A program made the translations under genes and the position numbers. Of a DNA stretch of 64,000 nucleotides, positions 1-11,079 are shown in pieces. Source of the DNA: Nepenthes gracilis (Eukaryota > Streptophyta > Magnoliopsida > Caryophyllales > Nepenthaceae); contig BSYO01000034.1 of assembly GCA_033239525.1 (NCBI GenBank), positions 2,108,001-2,172,000 on the forward strand, written 5' to 3'. The first letter of the stretch is position 1, and every line of letters starts with the position of its first letter. The notes below the pieces were generated by a model. It worked only from the letters and a program-made list of their open reading frames with translations, was not told where the DNA came from and ran no database searches.

Positions 1-489
1 TCAATTAGGATAAAAATAAAAGTATTGGGTCGAACTCTTCTTTGGTGTTAAGATAATAGTTATGAATAGTTATTGACTCTTGGGAAAGGGTTAAAGAATG
101 GGATATATTACGAAACATGCGATGTATTATAGATGCATGATCATTAGTTCATTACGTTTCAACTGGGTTTTTCTGTTCCGCTTTTGGTATGAGCTTCAAG
201 GTTAAAATGCACATGTGAGGCCTTTTTTTAGGGCTATTTGGTTCCTCTTCTAGGCTTGATTATAGACGGGAGGTTAGGTCCTTTTTAACTATATTTTTGG
301 GTGTACCCTGCAAAATGTGAGGACACTTTTGGATGGGATTTTGTGAAATTGGAGCGCTCTCACTGTCACGTCTCTAATTCCGAGGTCCTCTTATTACTTG
401 AATAATCTTTAATTAATTTGAAGCCATTTATATCCTTTTATCAACTGAAAATTCCTTTATTTAATCTTCCATCCAAAATTCAAAAATTT
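1..489. other. No gene recognised
   Basis: AT-rich sequence with no recognisable exon, tRNA or repeat boundary. It ends at the left edge of the probable solo LTR that starts near 490. Confidence 0.5.
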
Positions 490-2548
490 TGTCAAGACCC
501 AACCTGAAAATATCCTAAACTGACAAAAAAACTTGAAAAATAAAATGTTCAAACCATAGTACTCGAAATGCCGGACCCAAAATGCCAAATCTGAAAGTAG
601 CTCCAAATACCGACAAACGTGAGCTCGATCATATGTAAGGAAAAACATTTGTACTAAATCAAAGTAAATAAAAATATAAGTCAACCGAATGGCTGTAAAC
701 AACCCAAAACCCAAACTCACCTAACGACATAATATGTCATCGTCAACTGATTACAACCGAATTCTAAATAAACGAAGTCTGTCAACATAGACTACTATAC
801 TGTTCTAATTAATAATACATCAAAAGTAATCAACTTCTTAAATCTAAATCCCAAATAGCCGTCCTTTAAATCCTATCTCTTGCAAGTATTGCCTCGAGCC
901 CTATAATCTGAAAGGATAATAAAAATGAAAGTAAAAGTGAATCAATTGTTTAGTAAGGCATGTAATTTTCATAATTGAACATATATACTTACATCAAAAA
1001 CATGTTAGAATAGAACATGATCAAAATCAGAAATAATGACATAAATTCATAAGTATATCATGTATAATTTGAAGCTGGTAATAAAATTTTCTTCCTTAAA
1101 CTATCATATAAATGTACTCAAATTGTGTAAAAACTTATAAACTAAATATCATTGGTGGCCTCACCAACAAAGGGATGAATATTGAAACTCAGGTTATGTA
1201 TGTTTTCACACAAATAAATGCCATACGCTATTATTCAAGACCCGTAGATGAGCTATCATATATGTAACCCTGTAGACAAGGTTGAACACCGCTTTCAACC
1301 TGAAAATGATAGGTTCGAACCTTAATTATCATTATAATATATTAGGACATATTATAATATATCTCCGTCAATTCTCTACAATGGTCCATATATAATTAAA
1401 TGAAAACTCTACTCATATTCGAACATATCATTTATATTTTTTTATACCGGAGAAAAAATCCTTATCCTTTACTTACGTAGAGTTTTCTTTAATATTTTCT
1501 CCAAATTTGTGACATGTAAAAATGCATGAATGTGTGGAATTATTTGCGAACATCTTTAAGAATAAGTAGAAACAACTAAATAAAATTTTAAGACCTGCAA
1601 AATTTTATATTTAGAGATCTAAGATATACAAGCATAACAATGCAAGATTTTTAGAAAAATCAGTACAATTTGTATACTTTTATCAGTTTATTTCAAGCAT
1701 CAGACATGCAGGAACATATATTTGAAAATCATGACATGTAAAAATATATATTTGAAAATCAAGTTATGTAGAAGCATTTAAGCATGATTTAAAGGCATAT
1801 GTGAACATAATTGAAGAAAATCAGCTTTCACACACAATGTACATGAATTAAAAGCTTACATTTAATAAAAATTGTATAGAATAGAGGTAGGGTAATATGC
1901 ATGCAAAGTATAAACTCTTTAGCCATAAAAATATCACATGTGTGAGTACTTGGAATGATAAATACTCACAGAGATAAAAAAAAAATCAACATCAAAAGAA
2001 AGAGGGGCTTGGATACATTTGTCTTGTACTTGAAATTACTCAAAAATCTCTTGAATCACAATTATATTTTCTTTATCTAGCTTTCTCTCTCTCCTCTTCT
2101 TTCCTCTCCTCTTCTTCTCTCTTCTTTCTAGATTTTGCTGAAAATGACTGAAATTGGTCAAAAAAGGCCTTTTATAGAAATCTAGCACGTGCGCTTGTGA
2201 CGTGTGCATCAGGTGTTAAGGTAGAAACCATAACGTGCACAAGCGCCTATCAAGTGCGTATTAGGAGGGTGCATTTTGCTTCAAACATGCGCGTGCATCT
2301 CTTGAGCGTATATCGGGTGCGAACATTCTGTCTAAAATATGTACAAGCGCTCTAAAGGCATCCTTTAAGCGCGTTCTTACTGTCCAAAATATGCATAAGC
2401 GTGCGTTAAGCAAAAGTTGAGTATTACTCGGTCTGATATGACCCGATTATAGTTGACTTTGACCAAAAACTCATTTGACCTTGATATTTTCATTAACTTA
2501 ACTCAATTTGCTGTCATTTTAAAATAAATTTAAGATCCATACCTTACA
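490..2548 (-). repeat. Probable solo LTR, Del/Tekay-like
   Basis: The block starts TGTCAAGACCC and ends CCTTACA, resembling the TGTCACGACCC start and ATTACA end of the paired LTRs at 46722-48986 and 52734-54993. Shared internal landmarks in the same order are a 'CTGAAAGGATAA' stretch near 910, a 'TATATTAGGA' stretch near 1337 and a CT-rich tract near 2090. By analogy the coding orientation is minus. It differs in carrying many GTGCGC, GCGCGTG and AAGCGC motifs at 2190-2405, which also occur in the fragment at 41617-42403. No target-site duplication was found, so the ends are approximate. Confidence 0.5.
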
Positions 2549-2734
2549 TTCACAGTGTTGGTATGTAGTTGAAATCAAAATAGACAATAGGATGAGAGTT
2601 CACAATCCATACACTGCATGATTCACTAGCACATTGTCTTGACTTCATAACAATCCATTATTTATGCAGAGAGTAACCATTCTGCAGTATTATACTCATG
2701 GTCCGTGTATATTGTACATGGATGATTACTTATG

Positions 2735-3060
2735 AAAATATTTGCCGATATATATTGTTATTATACCCCTCAATATTGTTTTTTTCCGTTATTGTAATAA
2801 TATCGTAATATGCTGCCATATCAGCGATATATCAGTTGATATTATAATGGTTGATACACTAGATATTTGAAATATTAGTCAATGCACAAAATATTTGTCC
2901 GATATATTGGCCAATATAGACATATTAGCTGATGATTTTCAGAATTTTTTTCCATTCAATATTTATGATATGATATGTCAATATGGTATGTATTTTCTGA
3001 TATATTTGATACTGAAATGGCCGTAACCGATATTGATGTCAATATTTTTATTCATGCTTG
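2735..3060 (-). repeat. GATATATC-rich dispersed repeat, copy 1
   Basis: AT-rich repeat full of GATAT/ATATC motifs. Its right end, 'GGCCGTAACCGATATTGA' followed by 'TTTTTATTCATG', is the reverse complement of the start seen at 63725. Part of a family with at least eleven copies here; no transposase is visible. Confidence 0.6.
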
Positions 3061-3649
3061 TATGTCAAGTCAATTGTGCTTTGTTGTGATGATTTGCTGC
3101 TAAGTGAGCATTTTTGCATTCAATTTTTCCATTGGACTTTTTGCCTTTGGCAGTAAACCCATTTGAACTTAGCCATGTGTTCTGGAGAGAATGGGGGCAA
3201 GCATACATGCCTTACTGATACTAGAGTGTTATACTTCCGCATAGCTTCATGCCACTTGGGATGCTTATTTTTGGTGAAAAACACGTGGGGTCCACAAACT
3301 CGGAGCTTTCACTGGCAATGTGTATTTGGTAGTGTAAATGAATGAGGTCTAAGGCAGTTTATCTACGAGTGGGTGACCACTTGATATGAAATTGCACGGT
3401 TCCAGGATTCTACGTAAGTTGGAACTGAGATTCGAAATCCATTAGAAATGAAAAGGGAAGAATTTGTTTAAGGTAGGAGTTTAATGGGATGGATGGGGAT
3501 CGACCATCTAGCAGTTGTTGAGGGGGAGATATCAGTATCTTCAATGTGAGTTCTCCATGAATGGGTAAGCATTTGACCAGTCTTGCTAAGATTAAGGAAT
3601 TTGCTAGAGTTGGCTAGGTAGAACACATTACCTTGTGGTAGAAGAACTG
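3061..3649. other. No gene recognised
   Basis: Non-repetitive by eye. The longest frame (about 60 codons at 3163-3345) has no family resemblance, and there is no match to the missing upstream ERDJ2 exons. Confidence 0.4.
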
Positions 3650-3895
3650 ATTACAGTATTGGTTGATATATATCAATGTTGGGCTCTCCGATATTGATAT
3701 TTTTTGAATTTACGATCATATCACGATATATTTTCATATTGGTGATATATTGGCTAATAAAGCCTTGTCAACTTACAATTTTAGAATTTTATTTCGTTTT
3801 GACATATTTGATATCGATACGTATTATTCGATATGTCCAATATTGATATGATTGTGATCGATAACAATACTAATATTTTCATCTATGGATAGAAA
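3650..3895 (-). repeat. GATATATC-rich dispersed repeat, copy 2
   Basis: Same family and orientation as the copy at 2735-3060. It contains 'CGATACGTATTATTCGATAT' and ends with 'AATATTTTCATC'. Confidence 0.6.
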
Positions 3896-4249
3896 AGGTC
3901 AAGGTTCAGTAAGAACATATTTAACCTAGCTTATGAAATGTGTTGTTTTGGCTTTTGAATTGAGGATGGATCACATAGAGCTTCTGTCACAAATGGCTTT
4001 TGGCTTCTCAATAAGTTGAGGTGAGATTCTAAAGTGCTTTGAACTTTAGCTCCATTGGAGCTTCTATGAGCAACTTGTATCAGCTGAAATTAGAAATTCA
4101 AACATTTTCTATCTGAGACAAGCATCTCTAGTGTATTATTCTACGGAGCTTGTAAAAGCTCTTGGAAAACAAGGGGAACAAAGACGCTCTTAATCTTTGG
4201 GACTGTAACCCTAAATATATGCAAGAGCTGGATATAAATTGCTACTTAA
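3896..4249. other. No gene recognised
   Basis: No exon or repeat recognised. Confidence 0.4.
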
Positions 4250-4690
4250 GGACATTTAGTGTTTGTTTGGACGTAGAAAAATTTGAAAGAAATGAAATTT
4301 ATGAGGAAAAAATAAAAAGGGAGAAAATGAGAGGAAAATCACTTTCCTCAAATATAAATATTCTAATAAATATTTTGCATAAGATATTTTTACTTGTGAT
4401 TTTTTATATAATCCAAATATGAAAAAGTATTTTTCCTTCATTAATTTTCTTTCCTTTAGAAATTTCTAGATCCATGTTTGGATCTAGAAAAGTTTAAGGA
4501 AATAAAATTAATGAAGAAAAAAATGAAAAAGCATATGACAGGAAAAACACTTTCCACAAATATGGATATTCTAATATACAGTTTTGATTATATATTTTTA
4601 CTTGTGATTTTTCATGCATCCAAACATGAAAAATATATATTTTTATTTTTATTTTCAGATTTTCTTAGATCAAAACAGACCTTTAGGATT
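4250..4690. repeat. Two adjacent short palindromic MITE-like units
   Basis: Two units of about 210 bp lie side by side (about 4256-4480 and 4468-4690). Each starts with a 'TTTGGA..TAGAAAAGTTT'-type end and closes with its approximate inverse, and the two resemble each other internally ('CACTTTCC', 'ATATTCTAATA', 'TTTTTACTTGTGATTTTT'). They look like short foldback MITEs inserted next to each other. No coding capacity. Confidence 0.5.
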
Positions 4691-4904
4691 TATTTAGATT
4701 TAGAAAAGTTTGAAGGAAAGAAAAAAATTTAAATAAAACTACTTTTTAATGTTTAAATTGCAAGAAAAATAATAAAGAAAAAATCTTGATGAAAAATATG
4801 TATTAAAAGATTTATATTTGGGAAAAGAAATTTTTTTAACTTTCCTTTCTTCTTCTTTTTTTTTTCATTAATTTCTTTCATTCAAACTTTCTTAAATATA
4901 TCCT

Positions 4905-5110
4905 CAGGGTGCATTAGGAATTAAGAAAACTTAAAGGAAAGGAAAAAAACTAAAACAAAATTTTTTTTGGTGTTTGGATTATATGAAAAATGTAGGAAAA
5001 AATAGTGTAGAAAATATGTGTGAAATTATAAGTGTTTTATGGAAAGTTATTTTTCATTTAAAAATAAGAGGAAAATCAAAACAAATGGAAGGAAAAAAAT
5101 ATATAATTTT
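4905..5110. repeat. Left fragment of a foldback-type repeat
   Basis: Starts 'CAGGGTGCATTAGGAATTAA' and closely resembles the outer arm of the palindrome at 18366-19572, for example 'AATAGTGTAGAAAATATGTG' here and 'AATAGTGTAGAAAATGTGTG' there. An inverse-oriented counterpart ending 'CCAAACACACCCTTA' is at 18180-18364, across the large Gypsy element. This suggests the element inserted between, or into, such repeats. Confidence 0.45.
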
Positions 5111-5122
5111 GATATTAAAGCT

Positions 5123-5701
5123 AGACCTGACCAAATCTTATTCGGGCCTAACACAACTGTGTTTAGGTAAAAATTTGTAACCATCAAGATAGGTTGGGCC
5201 AGATGCGGCCCGATTACTTGGTCCAAAAATCATAACTATATTCGTCCATAATCCAAATCAAACTGGTTCAGATTGGTCCTTATTTTTATTTTTTAAGTAT
5301 TTTTATTCAAAAAAATTATATTTAAATAAAAATACCTAAAAATATAAAATATTTTAAAAATTATTATATTTAGATTAAAATATTACCTAAATATATATTT
5401 AAATAAAAAATATTTACATAAAAAAGTTATTAATTACATAAAAATATAATCTATTGAAATAATTTTTAAATAATATTTATTTGATAATAAAAAATATGTT
5501 TACAACAAAAAAAATTATAATCTGGACAAGGTTGGGGTGAACATGCCAATTTCACTTGTGATTGTGTCCAATCTTAAAAGTTAATTGGGCATAATATTTT
5601 TTATCATGCTCGTCCATAATATTGATGTATTTTGACCAAACTTTATAGAATTTAAGTCAGTCGGATCGGAAAGATTGGGTAGTCCGATTTTGATTGGGTC
5701 T
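5123..5701. repeat. Non-autonomous TIR-like element, copy A
   Basis: A 579-bp AT-rich unit with ends that read as imperfect inverted repeats: AGACCTGACCAAATC on the left and the inverse of AGACCCAATCAAAATC on the right. A second copy is at 22522-23082. Both carry 'AAAAATATAATCTATT' and 'AAAAAATATGTTTACAA' in the middle and Gly/Pro-codon-like 'GGGCC' words near the ends. No ORF. Confidence 0.55.
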
Positions 5702-5712
5702 TAACGATATAT

Positions 5713-5717
5713 ATATT
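5713..5717. repeat. Target-site duplication, left (ATATT)
   Basis: ATATT immediately left of the 5' LTR start TGATGGGTCC. It matches ATATT at 18171-18175, immediately right of the 3' LTR end GCATCA. Confidence 0.75.
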
Positions 5718-6789
5718 TGATGGGTCCAGTCATGATACGGACCGATTTGACAGCTAGCCCACTTGCTAGCAAAGCCCAATAAAGAGCAAGACCCAGGAGA
5801 CCGTCCAACTAGCTCATCTACTGCGAGCAAGTCCAAGGGGAATGATGGGTCAGGATCGGCAGACAGTCTCTTCAACCCAACCAATTATAGCCCAAGTCAA
5901 CCCTTTACCTCAGCGATAGCAGTCTGACAGCGTAGAAGATGTCGGCGCAACAGATTCCAACCAATGGTGGTAGAGATAGCAACCTATAGCAACCGATAGC
6001 AGATTCCAACCACCGTATCCATCAACTGATAGCAACCTAGCCAATCCACGCAAGAGATAGCCTGCCCATGTCGGCCACTATCAGCTACGGTCACGTCACC
6101 GCCACAAGACGATATCTGACAATAGTGGCTTTCGTCAACGCCCCAACTGCCTATGAATCCTAATGGGACACCTGTCGCGAGCATTGGCGCCAAAACCTTC
6201 TCTGCAAAGCATTACAAATACTCCTCACTATCATAAGAGAAAAGAGATAACTCTCGAGCAAAAAAAAAATCGACCAATCCAGCTGAAGCAACCCTCGAGC
6301 GAGATACAAGAGCTTGTAAAGAACCAAACCCTCTTTCCCCATCACAGCTCTTTCTCCTCCTCACAAAACTACTCGTCACTAAGTGCATCTTTAGTGAACC
6401 ACTCTAGTCGAGTGCCTTCCTTCCTTTTTAAGCCGCTCCCTGTCAAGTACATCCTAGTGAGCTATTCACCGAGTGCATTATATCGGAGCCTTGCCCTCCA
6501 TCTCATACAAGAGCTCAAACGTCCTCTCACATTCCCCACATACGCGTAACTCTATATTCTTTACATCCTCCGTACATCTTTTTATTTCCTTGGAAAGATT
6601 TATGACTTGGGTGTCGAAAGATAAATCGGTGAGTGAGTCCTGCAAATTCTCTGACCTCTCATTCGTTATTTGTGATGTGCAAGTTTCGGGTTAATAAAGA
6701 CGGAAACTGGACTCACTCCAGTTTGACCAACAATGAAAGATTGAGTGGCTCTCTAATCCATACCACAACTCGGATTTTGGGACACATGG
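5718..6789 (+). repeat. 5' LTR of the Tat element
   Basis: Begins TGATGGGTCCAGTCATGATA. It aligns along its whole length with 17104-18170, including 'GTGTCGAAAGATAAATCGG' near 6611. The right end is placed by alignment to the 3' LTR (GCATCA), but here it reads ACACATGG, so the end is accurate only to a few bases. No standard primer-binding site was recognised just downstream. Confidence 0.8.
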
Positions 6790-7464
6790 GAACGACGTAA
6801 AAGTCTGACCTCCACTCAACGCACTTACAAAAGCAAATATGGTCAACACCAGAGCGTAGACCAGTGTGCCGGTCAAGGGCACCGCCACCTAAGGCGACAA
6901 CCCCTCTACGGGTAGCCATGCGGGTGAGTGTCCCAAGCCCGACGCCTACATACTGACTGCCCAAATGGGAGATGTGTTCAAAATGCTTCAGAGGATCAGC
7001 AACTGTCTGGACGAGTAACAGTTAGGGGCTCTTACCCCCACAGCACAAGTATTGACTTCCAAGAAGAAGAGCCAAAGGTCGAAGCAATCGGTCGAGGAAA
7101 CCTTGCGGCTTGATGACACTGGGGCCAAGAGGCCTCGAGCAGCATGTCTCGAACGTGACTAGAGGGCCATCCTAGCCACGGGACGCATAAGGAAAACCCT
7201 GAGCGGTGGAACCCTCGTTACTACCATAGTAACCGAAGGCTCTCGGCCCAAGGAGAAGTCTCCTGCAACACGCGACTACCATGAGCTGGAAGTCACATGG
7301 CCGCACACCCCTCTCCAAACCACTCGGAGCTGAGGACTTTCCTCGACATTAAAAGAGTCGCATCCGCCTCTCACATGGAGGAAAAGGTGGAAAAGATATG
7401 GTAGCATGTCTTCGGGGGGGATGCCGATGTAAAGACCGCAAACCTAAGGAGGTCATCTTTTGCA

Positions 7465-8250
7465 GTGGAGATCTGCGCGCAGCCACTTCCCCTCAAATTC
7501 AAGATGCCGGCCCTCGAGCCATATAACGGAAGGGCTGACCCCATGGACTACCTAGATCACTTCCGCACCCTACTGAGCTTCCAGGTTATGTGTCAGTACT
7601 TTCATTTAACTCTTAAAGAGGATGCGCGCCTTTGGTTCTACAGTCTCGAACCAAACTCTATTCAGTCATTCGAGGAGCTTCTCGATTGCTTCCTGTCTCA
7701 ATTTCCCTCCAGCCGAAGGGAGGTGAAGCAACCATAGCACCTAGTTCAACTTCGGCAATGACGAGACGAAAGCCTGAAGCGCTTCCTGGTGTGCTTCACC
7801 GTCGAGGCCCGAAGGATATTTGGGCTTACCGACCAGGTGAAGCTCAGCGCCTTCATTGCCATTTTTGAGCCGGGTGGCTTCTTTAAACACTTGGCCTACC
7901 AGAACCCCTAAACGTTTTGGGAGGCCGAGACGATTGCCCGAGCTAACATAACAGCCAAGGAGGCCAACAAAGTTAAGCGCTTGGAGCACATGGACCAGCC
8001 GCCGAAGAGGCCAATGAATACAGTCCCCGAGGACCACGCAAGTAACTATGGGTGGAGCCAGGTGTTCAGAAAGAATTCCGACCGCAGGACGTGACCCCCC
8101 TAACCGATATGTGCACAAACATCTTGATACATATTCGGGATGAGAAATTCTTGAAATGGCCCAAGGCGCCGAGGAACCCAGAGGCAGGGGACCAGACTAA
8201 ATATTGCCACTATCATCGGTCTCTGGATCATAGCACCGTGGATTGCTAGA
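7465..8250 (+). pseudogene. gag remnant of the Tat element
   Basis: The first frame (7465-7737) shows the plant retrotransposon gag signature: 'MPALEPYNGRADPMDYLDHF', then 'LTLKEDARLWFYSLEP' and 'SFEELLDCF'. After a stop at 7735-7737 the reading continues in another frame with 'RFLVCFTVEARRIFGL', and a third frame ends with 'KYCHYHRSLDHSTVDC' at about 8200-8249. That is the Cys/His motif typical of Tat-type gag. A short internal deletion appears after 'FRTLLSFQV'. The protein would form virus-like particles in an active element; here it is not translatable as one chain. Confidence 0.8.
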
Positions 8251-8569
8251 CTTTGCAAAATGAGATAGAAGACTTAGTCTGTCGAGGACGTTTGATAAGG
8301 TTCCTGCGAAACCCAGGATAGGCTCTCACGGTAGTAGAGGAAGACGCATAGGAGCAGCTGAGGAATGGAGTGGCGGCCGTTGTTGTTAATATGGTAACAA
8401 CCAAGCCCGCTAAGGGCAACGGCCCGGATCGCCCGGAGAATGCTTCCAACAACAAGAAGCCGAGGGTAGAGGTTAGGACTAACGTCATTAGTTTTAGCGA
8501 CGACAATATGACTCATGTAATAACCCCTCATTCTGACTCTCTGGTTATATCTACTCTCGTTTGGGACGG

Positions 8570-8936
8570 TACAATAGACTACCAACTGAAATGAGCTTTT
8601 ATTGATAGTAGAAGTTCTCGGAATTTGTTATATCTTGATACTTTCTTTAAACTTGGATTGAAAATGTGCCAGATGAAGCCGACCAAAAGACCCTTGTACG
8701 GCCTGGACAACGAGCCAATACTTGTACAAGGAGCCATCCAATTGGAGGTTATGCTGGGGACATACCCACACATGGCCTCTCGGATGCTCACATTCTTGGT
8801 TGTTGACCTTCCATCAGTCTATAACACCATCCTGGGGCGATTTTTCCTAACCACTTTCAGGGCAGTGACGTTGATCCCACACTTGAAGATGAAGTTCCCG
8901 ACATCGTGCGGCATTGGAGAAGTTCTAGGAAACTAG
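8570..8936 (+). pseudogene. Aspartic protease remnant of the Tat element
   Basis: After an in-frame TGA the frame reads 'AFIDSRSSRNLLYLDTF'. The catalytic-site motif normally written D-[TSN]-G-S-S is D-S-R-S-S here, so the aspartate is kept but the glycine is replaced by arginine. Downstream, 'NTILGR' corresponds to the usual 'YN.ILGR' of Gypsy proteases. The frame stops at 8936, before the RT region. The order after gag and before RT supports the call. Confidence 0.75.
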
Positions 8937-9219
8937 GTAATGAGCCAAACGTGCCACCTATCCCAGGTCGCTTCAGCAACCCTCAGCTAGCCAATCGAAG
9001 ACTTCGACTTCTGAGACGAGGTCACCCTACAGCAGGCCCAATCGAGAGAGTCAACCGATCAAATTCCTTTGGACCCCAGTGAGCCTGAGAAATGCATACA
9101 CGTCGGCCGCTCCTTTTCAGGTCCCGTTCGTGACCAACTTGTCACCTTCCTTAGGCAGAATTTCGACGTCTTTGCATAAACTATTGCTGATATGCGAGGG
9201 ATATCGGCTAGAGTAATAG

Positions 9220-10130
9220 TCCACAAGTTGGGTCTCGATCCTGGTCATAGGCCCATTCGGTAAAAACGCATGAACCACTTAATCGAGAAGCTGATCACCA
9301 TCTGCAAGGATGTGAAGATGCTATTCGACGTAGGGTTCATCTAGGAGGTCTAATACCTGGACTGATTGTCAATCATCGTTCTCGTCAAAAAGAGTAATGA
9401 GAAGTGGCAGATGTACGTGGATTTCACCAACATGAACAAGGTATGCCCAAGGACAATTTCCCACTACTGAGGATTGATCAGCTGGTAGACTACACCTTAG
9501 GTCACAAGCTGCTAAGCTTCATGGACGCTTACTCCGGTTATAACCAGATCAGGATGAGCACGGAGGATAAGTAGCATACCTCCTTCATAACAGACCACCA
9601 GGGGACCTACTACTATAACGTCATGCCTTTCAGTCTGAAGAATGTTGGGGCTACCTATCAGCGGCTGGTAAACAAAATGTTTGAATCCTAGATCGTTTTG
9701 AACGTGGATGACATGCTCTTCGAAAGCAAAGTCAACGACGACCACGTTCACGACTTGAGCAAGACCTTCGAAGTCCTCCGAGCACACCTGTTGAAGCTAA
9801 ACCCCACCAAGTGTTCATTCGGAGTGACTTCTGAAAAATTTTTGGATTTCGTAGTATCTCAGTGGGATATTGAAGCAAACCCCGAGAAGATATGGGCCAT
9901 CCTCGACATGAGTCCTCCTCGAACTGTGAAGGAGGTCTAAAAGCTCACCGGGAGGCTCGCCGCCCTCTCTCGATTCCTGGCAAAATTGGCAAAGATATAC
10001 CTCCAATTCTTCAAGGCTTTGAGGGGGACCAAGGTAGCCAAGTTCCAATGGACGGCCGAGTGCAGCGCTGCGTTGCAGGATTTCAAGGAATATCTCTCCC
10101 ATCCTCCTCTCTTGACTTCACCTTAGGAAA
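9220..10130 (+). pseudogene. Reverse transcriptase remnant of the Tat element
   Basis: Recognisable blocks across several frames include 'VDYTLGHKLLSFMDAYSGYN' near 9485-9545, 'VMPFSLKNVGATYQRLVNKM', 'LNVDDML' and 'KFLDFVVSQWDIEANPEKIW'. The catalytic Y-x-D-D box reads N-V-D-D, so its tyrosine is lost. Several stops interrupt the chain, for example around 9570, 9690 and 9938. The last part ('KLTGRLAALSRFLAK') is the connection region towards RNase H. Clearly inactive. Confidence 0.82.
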
Positions 10131-10544
10131 GTGAAAAGCTGTACTAATACCTGGCAGTCTCGACACGGCGTTGAGCTCGGTCCTAATTTGGTAGCAATCC
10201 AATGTGCAACGATCGGTGTATTACGTCAGCAAGGTCCTGACCGACACCAAGAGTCACTACTCGAATGCCAAAAGGATCACGCTAGCCCTCGTGTACTCTA
10301 CTACAAAGCTATGTTTTTACTTCCAGGCGCACAAGATCAATGTCTTGATCGACCAGCCCTTGAAAGGAATCTTGTAGAGGCCAGACACATCCGGGCGGCT
10401 GGTCAAATGGGTTATAGAATTGGGCGAGTTTGACGTGGAGTTATGATTGCGGCCGGCCACGAAGGGCCAGGCCCTCGCGGACTTCATAGTCGAGATGGCA
10501 ACCCCGATTCCAGACGCCCCCGGCCACACCACAAATGCAGACAA

Positions 10545-10990
10545 AACGAAAATTCCAACTTGGACCATACCCGTCGACGGGTCGTTAATGTAAGCAGACA
10601 GTGGAGTAGGCGTTGTTCTGCAATCCCCAGACGGGTCGGAGATCAAGTACTCGGTCACCCTCGGGTTTCCAGCCACTAATAATGTTGCCGAATACGAGGC
10701 ACTCCTACCTGGACTTTGGCTCGCAAAGGAGTGCTTGGCCAGGTCGCTAATTGTCTACAACGACTCTGAACTTGTTGTCAACTAGGTCCAAGGTAACTTT
10801 GAAGTATCAAACCCGCAGCTCGCGAAGTACCATGCGTGGGCAAAGGGCCTAACCCAAGCATTTGACAAAGTCGAAGTAATCCACATCCCCAATGAGGAAA
10901 ATTGGAAGGCCGACCAGCTAGTAAGGGCAACGGCGACCGACAACCTGAAACAATACTCTAAAGATATGCAGGAAGTCCTATTCGTCCCAA
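10545..10990 (+). pseudogene. RNase H remnant of the Tat element
   Basis: Frame reads 'IPVDGSLM' (first catalytic Asp region), then 'SGVGVVLQSPDGSEIKYSV', 'NNVAEYEALLPGLWLA' with the expected Glu, and 'NDSELVVN' with another Asp. Stops follow the first block and the 'VVN'. The N-N-x-A-E-Y-E-A-L block is diagnostic for the additional RNase H-like domain of plant Tat elements, placed between RT and integrase. Confidence 0.78.
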
Positions 10991-11079
10991 GCATCGATGA
11001 CTTCGAGGGCGAGGTGTTGCAAGTGGTGAATGGCGACAACTGGATGGCCCCATACTGAAAATAGTTGACCGATGGCACC

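Noticed and set aside
3163..3345. 60-codon plus-strand ORF as a possible upstream ERDJ2 exon
   Set aside because: No resemblance to the DnaJ, membrane or early Sec63 regions, and no suitable splice sites.
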